Of a DNA stretch of 64,000 nucleotides, positions 23,001-33,600 are shown one piece after another. Every line of letters begins with the position of its first letter. The first letter of the stretch is position 1. The position numbers were made by a program, and so were the translations under genes. The stretch comes from Brasenia schreberi (lineage: Eukaryota; Streptophyta; Magnoliopsida; Nymphaeales; Cabombaceae): NCBI GenBank assembly GCA_036023115.1, contig JAYKKT010000059.1, positions 6,022,501-6,086,500 of the forward strand. The letters are read 5' to 3'. The notes under the pieces were generated by a model. That model ran no database searches and was not told the DNA's origin. It saw only the letters and a list, made by a program, of their open reading frames with translations.

Positions 23001-26000
23001 TAAGGAACCCATTTCCTAAAATTCTACCATAAAGAATCGTCTTTGCGTGTCTTCGAGCCACTGTATTTGCACTGATTTCCTCAGAAAAGATAAATTAGTC
23101 GCGCGTGCCGTTAAATGTATTTTTCTTCTAGTGACTCTTACCAAATGTATCTTGTATTAAAAGGGTGTACCCGATGTTACGTTCTCTCCTACCTCTCATC
23201 GTTTTATATCCTCCGCCGATGTTACATTCTTCGAGGAAACACCATACTATACTACACAAAGCTGAACCTGTGACTCTTCATCTCAAGTCTTATCAACTCC
23301 TTACCTAAGCACTTCAGTTTTGAATCCTCGGGCCTTCGAGTCCATCATAATCCAGAAATTTCTCGACTCGAACCGTAAATTTCTTCCCGATTGCCTTTCA
23401 CCTCATCCTCTCATCACCCATCATCGTCATCGTCGTCCTCTCGTATCCTCGTCCTTCTCCTCCCGTAAATGTCCCTACCCAGGCTGGCATCCAAACAGTG
23501 ATTCATCTCCGCTCGTCACCGTCCACACCCGCTCTCCGATTAAAACCTCTCCTGCTGTACTTCCCTATAGCACTTCGTAGCTAGCACTTGTTCTTCTCGT
23601 AATCCTCATCCCATCTATAATTTTTTGAGTTATCATCAAGCTGCTCTATCATCCCATTATGCCTTTACATCCGCTTTGTCGTAGCATCTTTATTCCTAAC
23701 CTGCCCAGAAGCACTATCCCATCCATGGATACGTGGCTAAGCAATGATGATGAGATGACAATTTGTAGAATCTAATCACACATGGGACACTCATTCCCTT
23801 CCTCCCGGAAAAGGAAAATCACCGCTTGGTTGCCTGTGTTTTCACCTGGCCAAAGTAGGTCCCGATGGCAAGGTGGATCTGTTGAAAGCTCAGTCTTGTT
23901 GCGAAAGGCTTTACCCGCATTTTTGGTCTTGACTATGGTGATACTTTCTCCCCGATTGCAAAATGGCCTGCTCTGATTATTCATATCCATGGCACACTTC
24001 CATGAATTGCATGGCCCTTGATGTTCAAAAAATGCTTTTTCCATGGTGATATTAGACAAAGAAGTTTATATGGAATACCTCTGTGGTATTGTTGCCTTTC
24101 ATGAGTGGAGGAATATGGTGTGCAAATTACAAAGAAGGCTCTATTGTATGGCTAAAACAAGCTTCCTCGTGCTTGGTTTGGGAGTTCAAGACAATTTTAT
24201 GGTGTGGATTCTTGACATGATAGCCGTTAAAGGAAGTAGTCATCATCACTCTTTTTGAAACATTTAAGAACTCATCTAAGCTTGTATCACTTGTGGTTTA
24301 TGTTGATGACATCATTTATCACAGGAAATGATCATGAAGAAATTCAAAGTTGAAAATTACTTGTTTCGGCTATTTTGAAATGAAAGATTTGGGTCGACTA
24401 AGATACTTCTTGGGATTAAGGTAGCCTACTCCAAAGGGAGGATATCTTCTTTCTCACAAAGGAAATATGTCTTCGGATATTCTTAGAAGCGGTGAAACTG
24501 AAATGCTAAGGAGTTGCAAACAAATGATACTCCTATGGGACTAATGTTAAATTCCCTACTGTGATCGGAAGAGAACCCTTTCGAGATCCATGAAGGCCTG
24601 TACATCGAAATTAGTGGAAAACTTAATATATCTCACCATTGGACACCGACCTGATATTCTTCTATGCTGTTCGTTTATAATTTGAAGCCAATTCTCCACT
24701 CTCCTGTGTTAGATCATTGGCACGTATTCGAATTCTGAGATATATTGGGTGGCTCTCCTGGGAAAAGGGACCAATGCTTGAAGTGTATAGGAAAACCTAT
24801 TCACTAAAGGACATACCAAATGTTGTTGCTTATCACAGTACAAGCCGATCAGATTGACTGGCTCTGGTGATCCCAATGATAGAAGATCAACTGATCAGGT
24901 TGTTTCTTATGTTTGGTGGAAACCTTATCTCATGGAAAGAAAGAAACGTAATGTGTTGACACATTAGATCGAGTATTTTGAAGCAGAGCCATATCAAGCC
25001 ATGGCTCACTACATGTAAACATGAAAACAACTCACTGAAAGAGCTTAAAGTTTTGCGATATGGTACACATAGGACCTATGACAATGGAGTTATTTTGTGA
25101 TAATGAAAGCAGCACTTGCAAATTGCTTCAAATCCCGTCTTTCCATGAACAAACCAAACATATAGGTATAAACCGACATTCCTTCAAGACATCAATTGAC
25201 AAATATATTAACTATGGACTACTTATAGAATACTTTCAAAATCTTACTCACAAGTTAAGAATAATAAATATCTATTTACCAACTTGAGGAGAAGTGTTAG
25301 ACTTATTGTATATATTTAAATTTAATTGTACAAATTTATTTTTTTATTAAGACAAATTTATTTCTTGTAATTTATCTTCATTTTAAAACAAGTATTATGT
25401 CATCTTAGTAATAATTAATACTTATTAGGAGTAGATTAGGAAATTAAGTTAGACAGGGTATTAATAGGCATAATTAGGGTTTAGTCATAATATAGAAAAG
25501 TGTCTGGATGGCTGCAAAAAGTTGGGTATTATGCATATTGGAGGAATGCCTCCAATCTGCCACATATTGTAAGGTATTTCTTATTTGATTAATTAAGTTT
25601 TATTTCTAATAACTATCCTTCCCAAAGAAGTATAATTGGCCATTTTTTGCTTATTAACGGCAATCATCACCCATTTACATGTATTAGGTTTCTTGTCATC
25701 TTGGTAGTTCAATGGAACCACGCTCCCTTGCTGCAGGATGTTACCATTGTACTGCACGCACTACCTTCTCACAGTTGTCTGAGATTTCAATCGAACTGAT
25801 TATCTGGTGTGTATCACCTTGTTAGCTAATTTGATTGTCTTGAATTTGATTCTAGGGGTGTTCGTCTCAGCTATGAGACTTCTTACGAAAGGAATGTTTT
25901 CGCAAGATGCACATGGTCTAAGAAAGAGTGCAAATCTGTACTTTGGCCTCGGCATCATTATGATGTTTGTATGTTTAGTTTGCTACAACCTGGCTGACAG

Positions 26001-26595
26001 GCTTCCGGTTATTCAGTACTACAAGAAACGTAAATTGCAGGCTGTCCAGTCAGGGGAGATGGAGAAAATTAACAAAGAATCCAGTGGCAGGTATTTTTGG
26101 GCCTTGAACGTATGCCACATTGTGGGGAGAATCAAGTGGTATGGATGTGGTATCCTTGTCATCGGTATTGTGACACTGTCAATATTCCCTGGATACCTTA
26201 CGGAAAACGTGCACTCTGAACTGCTCGAGGACTGGTACCCAATCATCCTTATTACAGCATACAATGTGTTTGATCTGGTTGGAAAGTCTTTAACAGCGGC
26301 CTATGTGATTCACAACACAGAGATTGCTGTTGGAGCATCTGTTGCTAGGGTGCTTTTCTATCCTCTATTTTACGCTTGCTTGCACGGTCCTGCGTTCTTT
26401 CGAACTGAGATTCCAGTCACACTGCTGACATGTCTGCTGGGATTAACAAATGGTTATTTCACAAGTGTGTTAATGATTAATGCACCAAAGTCTCTTCATA
26501 TACAGGAAGCTGAATCTGCAGGGATTTTACTAGTCTTGTTTTTGGTAATTGGATTAGCAATTGGCTCATTGATGGCATGGTTCTGGGTCATTTAA
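14070..26595 (+). CDS. ENT1: Equilibrative nucleoside transporter (ENT1/ENT8-like)
   Basis: Two exons, 14070-14601 and 25856-26595, join in frame (TCGG|GTGAGT donor, TTCTAG acceptor) to give 423 residues, close to the usual 420-450 for plant ENTs. Recognisable family segments are [18 protein letters not shown] in the first helix, [20 protein letters not shown] before the intron, then [15 protein letters not shown] across the junction, and [39 protein letters not shown] and [14 protein letters not shown]. Hydrophobic segments fit about 11 membrane helices with a cytosolic loop after helix 6 ([20 protein letters not shown]). The family moves nucleosides across the plasma membrane or tonoplast; plant ENT1 couples uptake to protons. 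The start is the first in-frame ATG after an upstream stop. The coding sequence is intact although the intron is filled with retrotransposons. Whether it is the ENT1 or ENT8 ortholog cannot be decided by eye. Confidence 0.93.
15166..15382 (+). repeat. 5' LTR of copia A
   Basis: Begins TGTTATATCATC, ends CTAATA, and is followed by the initiator tRNA-Met primer-binding site. Confidence 0.85.
16100..17031 (+). pseudogene. Copia A gag (degenerate)
   Basis: The stretch 16271-16555 encodes a UBN2-type gag segment: [30 protein letters not shown] and [11 protein letters not shown], the last typical of plant copia capsid. It then stops at 16553 and resumes after that ([15 protein letters not shown]). 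A zinc-knuckle remnant, [15 protein letters not shown], lies near 16810-16855. Several stops preclude a full protein. Confidence 0.8.
17032..17386 (+). repeat. 5' LTR of copia B
   Basis: Begins TGTTAATATG, ends TTATTTACA. It contains three consecutive hairpin-forming inverted repeats (arms 17052-17060/17064-17072; 17088-17097/17103-17112; 17114-17119/17122-17127). Confidence 0.9.
17405..18861 (+). pseudogene. Copia B gag-protease
   Basis: A gag frame at 17405-18043 ([51 protein letters not shown]) ends in a frameshift near 18030 and continues in another frame to 18861. That second part has a CCHC zinc knuckle ([14 protein letters not shown]), the protease motif [11 protein letters not shown] and the [15 protein letters not shown] segment before integrase. 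The frame ends at a TGA where relatives have TGG. The element is therefore not autonomous now. Confidence 0.9.
18862..21551 (+). pseudogene. Copia B integrase-reverse transcriptase-RNase H
   Basis: Pre-integrase [13 protein letters not shown] and integrase ([39 protein letters not shown]) are interrupted by stops at positions normally Trp. A short deletion near 19520 removes the RVFGYR-type segment. Reverse transcriptase spans about 19990-20900, with [32 protein letters not shown] and the catalytic [13 protein letters not shown]; a frameshift lies near 20685. RNase H follows, with [28 protein letters not shown] and, after a stop at 21269, [12 protein letters not shown]. It is broken in at least six places. 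Confidence 0.9.
21564..21879 (+). repeat. 3' LTR of copia B
   Basis: Matches the 5' LTR but lacks the middle hairpin. It has a perfect 24-bp palindrome at 21635-21658 (half-site CTAGTGCTGGCC). Confidence 0.9.
21885..25300 (+). pseudogene. Copia A protease-integrase-RT-RNase H (degenerate)
   Basis: The order is copia pol. Protease remnant [12 protein letters not shown] at about 21935-21970 is followed by [17 protein letters not shown]. Integrase remnants [14 protein letters not shown] and [16 protein letters not shown] lie at 22490-22610. The RT remnant VVYVDDII is near 24295 and [12 protein letters not shown] near 24380. RNase H remnant [14 protein letters not shown] is at 25070-25130. Many stops, frameshifts and losses separate them. 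Confidence 0.8.
25393..25611 (+). repeat. 3' LTR of copia A
   Basis: Near-identical to 15166-15382 and ends in the same TTTCTAATA. Confidence 0.85.
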
Positions 26596-26927
26596 ATTTG
26601 AAGATATGTAGAACTGTAACTTTGTGGTGGATTCAATGGTTTTTACAGCATTGATTAACTCGGCACAAATTTCAATATGGTTTTTGGTACTTTAAAGATC
26701 TCAACCGTTTCATTGATGAAATCAAGAATTTAAATTTAAATTTAAAAAGTAAAAAAGTATGATGATACGTTTTGCAGTACATTACATCTGTTAATATTTT
26801 GCATCAAGATCTCAAGAGCTGATCCTAAGAATCAAATCATTGAGATATTTAAGAAGATTTAAGCATTGATGAATGAATGTGTCCGTGGACTATTTTCTCC
26901 CCCCCCCCCCCCCCCCCCCCCGCCGTA

Positions 26928-26970
<43 letters not shown>

Positions 26971-27410
26971 GGGTTGGGATAGGAACTAAGAAGGATAGAT
27001 TATATACCACCCAAGGGTATGAGAGATGGATTAGGAGGTTAACAAAGTTTTGGACATGCTGTATTGAAACCCTAATTTAAGTCGAAGTTTTTATAGGCAG
27101 ATTTATTGTGAATTTGAAACATTTAGCCATTCGATCACCTGGATACCCCTGGAATTGGTCGAATAGACAAGGTTCTACCGTCACGCATGCATGCACAGAG
27201 ATACACACCCAGTTGGTTGAATAACCACACACACAGACGACCTCTGTTGCGAGCAATATGGCTAAAGAATACGTACATTGTTGTTCGCTTACTTGTCTAT
27301 GCCACCTACATATATCTTGACCACCAAGTAAGCAAATGTTGCATGATTCTACACACAGTCAGGTATACATGCAGATTTCCTCCAAACTTGAAGAGCAACA
27401 CCTCATTTAG
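26596..27410. other. 3' UTR and downstream flank of ENT
   Basis: The first 100-150 bases are probably the ENT 3' UTR. The compound microsatellite at 26899-26970 follows. No further gene was recognised. Confidence 0.4.
26899..26970. repeat. Poly-C / (CT)n / (AT)n compound microsatellite
   Basis: Twenty-three consecutive C residues (26899-26921) are followed after a short gap by a CT run and then an AT run. Confidence 0.95.
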
Positions 27411-27423
27411 CCCTAGCTGCTTC

Positions 27424-27915
27424 TAAAGGGTGTTGCTGGTTCGATTCTATCCTCAACCTCAAACTAAACCATTACTCTCGGTTCTTAGTTTTTAGATAAC
27501 CAAATCAAACAGTGTTAAGGCTAGAACCTAACCAAACCACTAATCTTGGTTCTGGTTTGGTTTGGTTATGAATCAAGGTTCTACCTATTCTAGGATTTGA
27601 CTAAATACCCATCAGATTATTGGATCGATGGTCCTTCATATACAAAAACTTTTAAACTTATCGACATATATACTTATATAAGTATATAAACTATATATAT
27701 ATATATATATAGGTCCAGATCTTTTTAATGTATATAAAGTTATAGAAGTCATGTATAAACTTATAAACTTATCAGATAATATATAATGGTTCGATTTGGT
27801 TCCCATAGTTCGGTTCCAACATTGAAACTGTGAACTGAACCACCGGTGTTTTTTGATAGAACCGAACTGAACCAAAACCACACGAACATCTAGAACCGGT
27901 TCCTTGAACACCCCT
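27424..27915. mobile_element. hAT-like MITE flanked by a direct repeat
   Basis: The direct repeat CCCTAGCTGCTTC occurs at 27411-27423 and 27912-27924. Between them the left end reads AAGGGTGTTGCTGGTTCG and the right end, inverted, AGGGGTGTTCAAGGAACCGG. The interior is rich in GGTTCGGTTT-type words, as in many plant hAT derivatives, and contains an AT microsatellite near 27695. There is no transposase. The TSD is at least 8 bp, consistent with hAT. Confidence 0.55.
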
Positions 27916-27924
27916 AGCTGCTTC

Positions 27925-29867
27925 CACCTCCCCACACGAGTAACTGGTACCAGATAGCTCTAGATAAATCTAGTTGGTAAGGTAATATTTCACAAAGTTA
28001 GATCTGTAAACCCGGCTACGTGTGATATAATGGCTTAGAAGCAACTTGGTGGTAATATAGAGTTCGCTGCTTCCACTTTTCCCACACTAGTAGCTCTAAG
28101 CTCAGAGTCCATCTCACCGATCTTCTTGTCGACTCTTTGTTCTTTAATCAGGTAAAAATATCAAGATAAATTAGAAATACTTCTGTCCAGAAAACCTTTT
28201 GAAGATGCCACGGTAAATTAGAAAAAATTGTTTATGAGAAGATGAATTTTACCATCAAAATGCGTATGAGAGTTATGCCCGTCTCAGTTTTTCCCCCTTT
28301 TATTTTTGATGTCTGGAATTATCACTTTCTTCCTGTTGGATGGCAATGGGGCGGCGGATTTTCACTCCACCCGCACCCGCACCCGCGATGCACTACAAAC
28401 TTCATTGTACACCCGCCCAAGCTCCACCATGCAGGTCTTGGGGATTAAACTCCACACTTATCCCACTCCCTCTTTGTTACAACCCGACACCTCTCCATCC
28501 CTTTCCACTTCAACCTATAAAAGTATTTAAAAAAAAACAAGTTAATATTATATAATAAAAACATTATATCTTTTTTATAGCATTTATATTATTAAATTAG
28601 AAGTTATTATGTGTATATGTATACATTTATATTTATATAAAAAATTTATAAATATATGCATATACATATATATGAATACACATTATAGAACCGCCACCAG
28701 CTATAAGATAGAGTGGGATGGGTTTACATTAAGATAGAACCGCCACCAGCTAAACTGTACCACAACCTATAAAACTTGTAAATATATATATGAATACATG
28801 ATATACATATATTTTATACAATGAATACACATTATATATTATATATTATATATATCGGAGGGGATGTGTTTACCTTAAACTGTACCCCGCCCTACAGCCG
28901 AGTGGGTTTCTTCTTCTTCGAGAACCGGTCCTATGTAAGGGTGTGGCGGGTAGGAATTGCCTTCCCTACTGTGCTTAATGTCTCCAATAGGAGCCTAAAG
29001 ACAAAGTGGCCATATAAAAGGGTGAAGATTATCAACCACAACCACCACCGCCACCACCAACCGCCACCAGCTATAAGATAGAGTCTTCTAGAACAGCGGT
29101 AGCCTATCCACTGCCCGGAAAAGCTCCACATTTCTAGGTGCCAAAAGTACATCCCACTAGACCGTTTGAACAACTGGAAAGGAGAGAAGAAACTAAAAAG
29201 AAAGAGAAATTAGAGAAAAGATACTCCATTATCAAACTAGTTGGACTCTTTGTAGTACTAATAATCGTACCAAGTGAAGCAAATTGCATGAATCCGAACG
29301 GGCCAGGAACTGACCTGGAATCGGATCTAGAACCGGGGAGGACCCCATTCGGTTCTGGTTCCAGCTTCTGCAGAACTGGAACCACTGCTTCTATAATTTT
29401 AAAATATTTTTGTCAATATTTAAAATTTAAATATTTTTTAGGTTTCAAATGGTTTAGGACATAAGCTAGAACCAGAACTGTCCTGATCCTAGTTCGATTC
29501 CGATTCATGGCTATAGGCAAACCGAAACCGGCCTTATCTTGGGTTAGGATTTGGTTGAAAAACGACATGCTCGTTAACTATCTGAGTTAGAGTTGTACAC
29601 TGAACTAAGTATAATTATAATTAAGAAAGTTTATGTCAGACAGAACACAACGTGATCCAAGTTGTGGTTAATACCTACAAACTTTGAGCGTGAAAAAAAA
29701 GATTGGTGCATTAGAAATCACGTTCCTGAATTATCAAAAGTAGCTGTTTTAGGTGGAAGCTCAACCAACAATAATATTTTCTTCTCTTATTTTATCTAAC
29801 AAAACCTACAACTACGTAAGGGATCACTCCTGCATAACCGGGCGAAACCTAGAAAAGCGGTAGCAAT
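27925..29867. other. Intergenic with short dispersed repeats
   Basis: The motif GAACCGCCACCAGCTATAAG recurs at about 28688 and, in part, at 28737 and 29056, the first and last copies followed by ATAGAG. AT microsatellites lie near 28830-28855. GGTTCTGGTTCC-rich sequence at 29290-29530 resembles decayed hAT or MITE DNA. No gene was recognised. Confidence 0.4.
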
Positions 29868-29976
29868 GTTTTCTCTACGAATACATGGGATCCGATCCGA
29901 ACTCCGAAGTTAAACCCACTTGAGCGAAAATAGTATCAAAATGAATGATCTAGGAAGTCCTCGTGTTGCACCCCCT
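29868..29976 (+). pseudogene. 5S rRNA-like sequence (degenerate)
   Basis: The stretch follows plant 5S rRNA from GGATCCGATC through GAACTCCGAAGTTAA and CTTGAGCGAAAATAGTA to GGAAGTCCTCGTGTTGCACC. The 3' end is nearly perfect. The internal promoter (box C region) carries several G-to-A or C-to-T type changes, and the first 30 bases are hardly recognisable. A single dispersed copy is not a normal 5S array. It is either a 5S pseudogene or a relic of a Cassandra-type TRIM, whose LTR carries a 5S sequence. Confidence 0.8.
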
Positions 29977-30662
29977 AACTGACCCTACCTAATGCAGGAA
30001 AAAGGTTAGGTAAGGTAACGTAGAAGATCCAATAAAACCTACTAGATTGTCAACGTGGGGGTTACAGTTTCATGTTTTGAATCGTGTTCCTATCGTGTCA
30101 CCTTGGGTTTGGGTAAAAAGCAGGACAACTTTTCGTGCTCCAACGCTTCTTTTTCTAGTAAAGTGATAATTTAATCTGATATGTTTTGGCTCGGTGAATC
30201 AACACTTTAGAACCTACTCATGACCTGATTTTTTGCTCACTTTAAGTGGGAAGCAGCAAAGAAATGTTCAGGTTCATCTCGTGTCTGATATTGCCAATTT
30301 CATGTTTCAATTGACGTTATTCCCTATTCATGTCAAAACAGCCAACCCGATATGGCTTCATTTAATTCGTTCGTGTCACTTTTAGTGGACACGAACATAT
30401 GCTTATCTTCTCGTGTCAGCACGCATCCTCGTGTCGCGCCTAGAGATGCTACAGCTACTCATGGACCCGAATTGACCTTGCAAGTCTTAAAAGCTAACCT
30501 GGCTTATAACCTCATCCAAGATCCTTTGTTGGGTCACCATGACAGGTCAAATGGATGTGTCCCTGTGACGCCTCACTAGACGCGCCACCCCATTTCAGTC
30601 GTGTCTCCCGAAGTCCAAAGCTTTGTTTGGCGTCCTTGGTGTTGCCGCTGGTTCTTCGACAA
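29977..30662 (+). other. Region upstream of TDX
   Basis: Presumed promoter and 5' UTR of TDX. No in-frame upstream coding similarity precedes ATG 30663, although an open frame extends to 30555. No specific regulatory element could be assigned. Confidence 0.4.
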
Positions 30663-33600
30663 ATGGAGTCGGCGAAAATAGAGCAGCTGAGGGAGTTCGT
30701 CGGCCTGTGCAAATCCGATCCTTCCGTCCTCCACCGAGACCCTTCGCTCGGATTTTTCCGAGATTATCTCCGAAGGTACGTCTTCCCGAATTATCCGTAA
30801 TTTGCTCTCTCAACCTTCCTGCTTCCACGTTTGCCTCGGATTCTCATTTTTTCTCCGACTTCTCCGCTTCGCTTGATTTCCGGGAATATCTTAGTTTGGG
30901 CGCTCAGCTTCCGTCAGATACCTCTAAATCGGTGAGATTTCTAACTCTTCCGTTTTTGTTTGGTTTCTTATGACTTATGGGTCGAAATTGGAAACTTTCT
31001 TTGTTTTCAAATCTCGTGATTAAGGGTTTTGTGATGCATTGAATTCAATGGATTGTTTTCTATGAGATTAAAAAAGCGTCTAAATATTAATTCTTAAACC
31101 TCCCTTTGCGAATAGTGGTGACTGTTGAGCATTGTTTCGTCAACGTGTTATTTGTTTATTCATGTAGTCTCCTGTTACTACTTTTTGTGCTTCATCCTGG
31201 TGGATTTTTTTTAAAGTTGCGATTCAACGACCGCGAGTCCTTGTATATTTCGTCTCATCAAGTGGTATGAGCAAATAAATTATTTCAGAAGGTATGGAGT
31301 ACGCGTTTAGATCGATACATTGAATATATTACACCGTCGTGACGGTCATTCCCCTCTGATAACTCGTCGTAAGACAAACTTTATCCGCAACTTGTGAGGA
31401 CATTAACGGATGTGCAAGACATCACGTTTCTGTAACAGATCATCTGTCGAACGAGGTGTTACCTGCTCCCTTAACCCTTGGGAATTCTATGAACTTGACC
31501 TGTGGAAGTCTTCATGAGTTTATGAGTTTATACGTGTATGCTCTATGTTGCATGGATACGGGTACAGTACCAGTATCCAGTATGGGTATGGTACGGGTAC
31601 GGACATTTTTTTTACTAAGTTACGGGTACACCAACACCAACAACAAAGCCTTTTCCCATACTAGACGGGGTCGGCTTTACGGGTACACCACTATTGAAAA
31701 ATATAATAAAAAGATAAATTTACACAAATAAATATAAACACAATATCAACTAAAAAGTATAGCATATAAAAACAAGAAGGTTTGTACAATAACATTTTCA
31801 ACTTTATACATATTACTTTCATATCAAATTCATATTCTAAACATAATACTCCAAACTGTAATAGTCTCGATCTCAATATTTCCTTGACTATCATCTATAA
31901 AAAGAATTACTTCGCAACTTTAAGAATCCAATTCCCTCAATTGGATCACAATCATCTCCACCAACATCCCAATCATCTCCACTAACAAATAAAACTAACT
32001 ATACTACATAAAGGAATTAAACACATTCATTTTCAGAATCAAGGGGTAATAGTTAAAACTTAAAACTTAAAACAAATAGGTAAATAATAGTTTCACAAAC
32101 ACATTCAGTTTCACAAAACACATTCATCCTGATAATTTCGAGAGAAAAAACGGCTGCAGGACTAAGCTTAGTTAACAATTGACACTAAATGAAGAAGAAC
32201 ACTACTTTCACATGAAGAACGATCCTAAATATAAACAAATCAATCATCTCGCAGCATGAAACCAAAGATCATGTTACAAGATAAATTTGATCACATTAAT
32301 GTTTAAAAACAGAGGATGCAGATCGCCGGTGCCTTGGATGCATACTAATCGAGTTCAAGCTTATGCTTGACTAGTTTGTTGTCTAAGTTTATTAGGGAAG
32401 GAACACATTCAAAAGGAAAATCTAAGAGAAAATATCCAACATAAGGACAAAAAAATCCGGGAACTCAATCATCAACACAATTAAAGACAATAAAACATTT
32501 GGTATGACCAAAACAAGTAGTGAATGCACACACACACATAGAGAGAGAGACACAACTAAACCGAAGCAAGTAGAAGATATTGATCATGATTAAACACAAA
32601 TGTCTTGTTTTGCAAAACCATGGTCTGAGTACCGATGACCTATGCTTGATGAAAATGAATCCAATCCCACCGCCATCCGTCGTCGGTTGGGCCGTCGATG
32701 ATCTCAACACCATTCGCCGGGTTGTTGATGATCTCGCCGCCATTCGTCGGTGATGAGAATGTGAGACTCAAAGTAGAGGCTAGAGAGAGGGCCAATATTG
32801 GGGAATAGGGTTGATGCTTACAATTCTTCCTTTTCTAAATTTTTGTTATTTGGATCGGGTCAACCCATATCCATATGGATCGACTTGATCCAATATGTAC
32901 TTGATGCACCCAATAGAGGGTATGTGTACTGGTACATGCCTATGTGTACCAGTATGTATTTTGCTCTATCGGTATGTACCAAACGTACCGATACAAGTAC
33001 ACAACCCTTACAGGCATACCCGTTTATCATAGTGTGTGTCGCATCGTGGAATTTTTTTTATCTCTTTTGTGTTTATGCTTGCTTTCTAGTTCGAAGAAGG
33101 TTTAGCTTGCAGAGAGTCCATAATGCAGAGTGTATATATGGTATAGATGATAAATCTCACACGAGTATTCACGAGTATTGCCAAGTTTCGGCCAAAAGAA
33201 ATTTCATTTAAGTGGCATATGCATAAAAAGTGTAGCAGTAAAGAGGAGCATTTTCATGGCATACAGATAAACTTAGTGGGGATGTCACTTCATATTGTAG
33301 ATGGTAATTATAAGCAGTAGAGTGTTGCTTCCGATCAACTGAGTTGTAGTGAATAGTTGATTTATCTATGTGAGAACATGATCTCTTTTAATCTACGAAC
33401 TAGCAGAATCCATAGTGGTTTAGCAAACCGCGGGATGGAATTTGAATACATGAATGTAAATCTCCAGTGTCAATAGGGGAAACTAAAGTAGTGAAAGATT
33501 GGCTTTGATTCCTTTATTTGCAGTAGGACTTGGGTAGTGCATTTCATGAAGGTGGCTTGGTAGGTCGGTCCCAGGTGCAGTATGTCATATCAAGTCTCAG

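Larger units (their letters stand above)
15166..25611 (+). mobile_element. Copia A, LTR retrotransposon (interrupted by copia B)
   Basis: LTRs of about 217 bp lie at 15166-15382 and 25393-25611, similar at all but about eight positions plus a small indel. A primer-binding site TGGTATCAGAGCC follows the 5' LTR. The interior encodes copia gag, zinc knuckle, protease, integrase, reverse transcriptase and RNase H in that order, all broken by stops and frameshifts. Copia B interrupts it at 17032-21879. Clear flanking TSDs were not found (TTAAG left, ACTAT right). Confidence 0.9.
14602..25855 (+). other. 11.25-kb intron of the ENT gene
   Basis: The intron has a GTGAGT donor and a TTCTAG acceptor. 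About 14602-15165 and 25612-25855 are the remaining non-element parts, including CT and CA microsatellites near 14760-14800. The rest is copia A with copia B inserted in it. Both elements lie in the same direction as the gene. Confidence 0.9.

Noticed and set aside
29868..29976. Functional 5S rRNA gene
   Set aside because: The internal promoter and the 5' third carry too many changes, and there is no tandem array.
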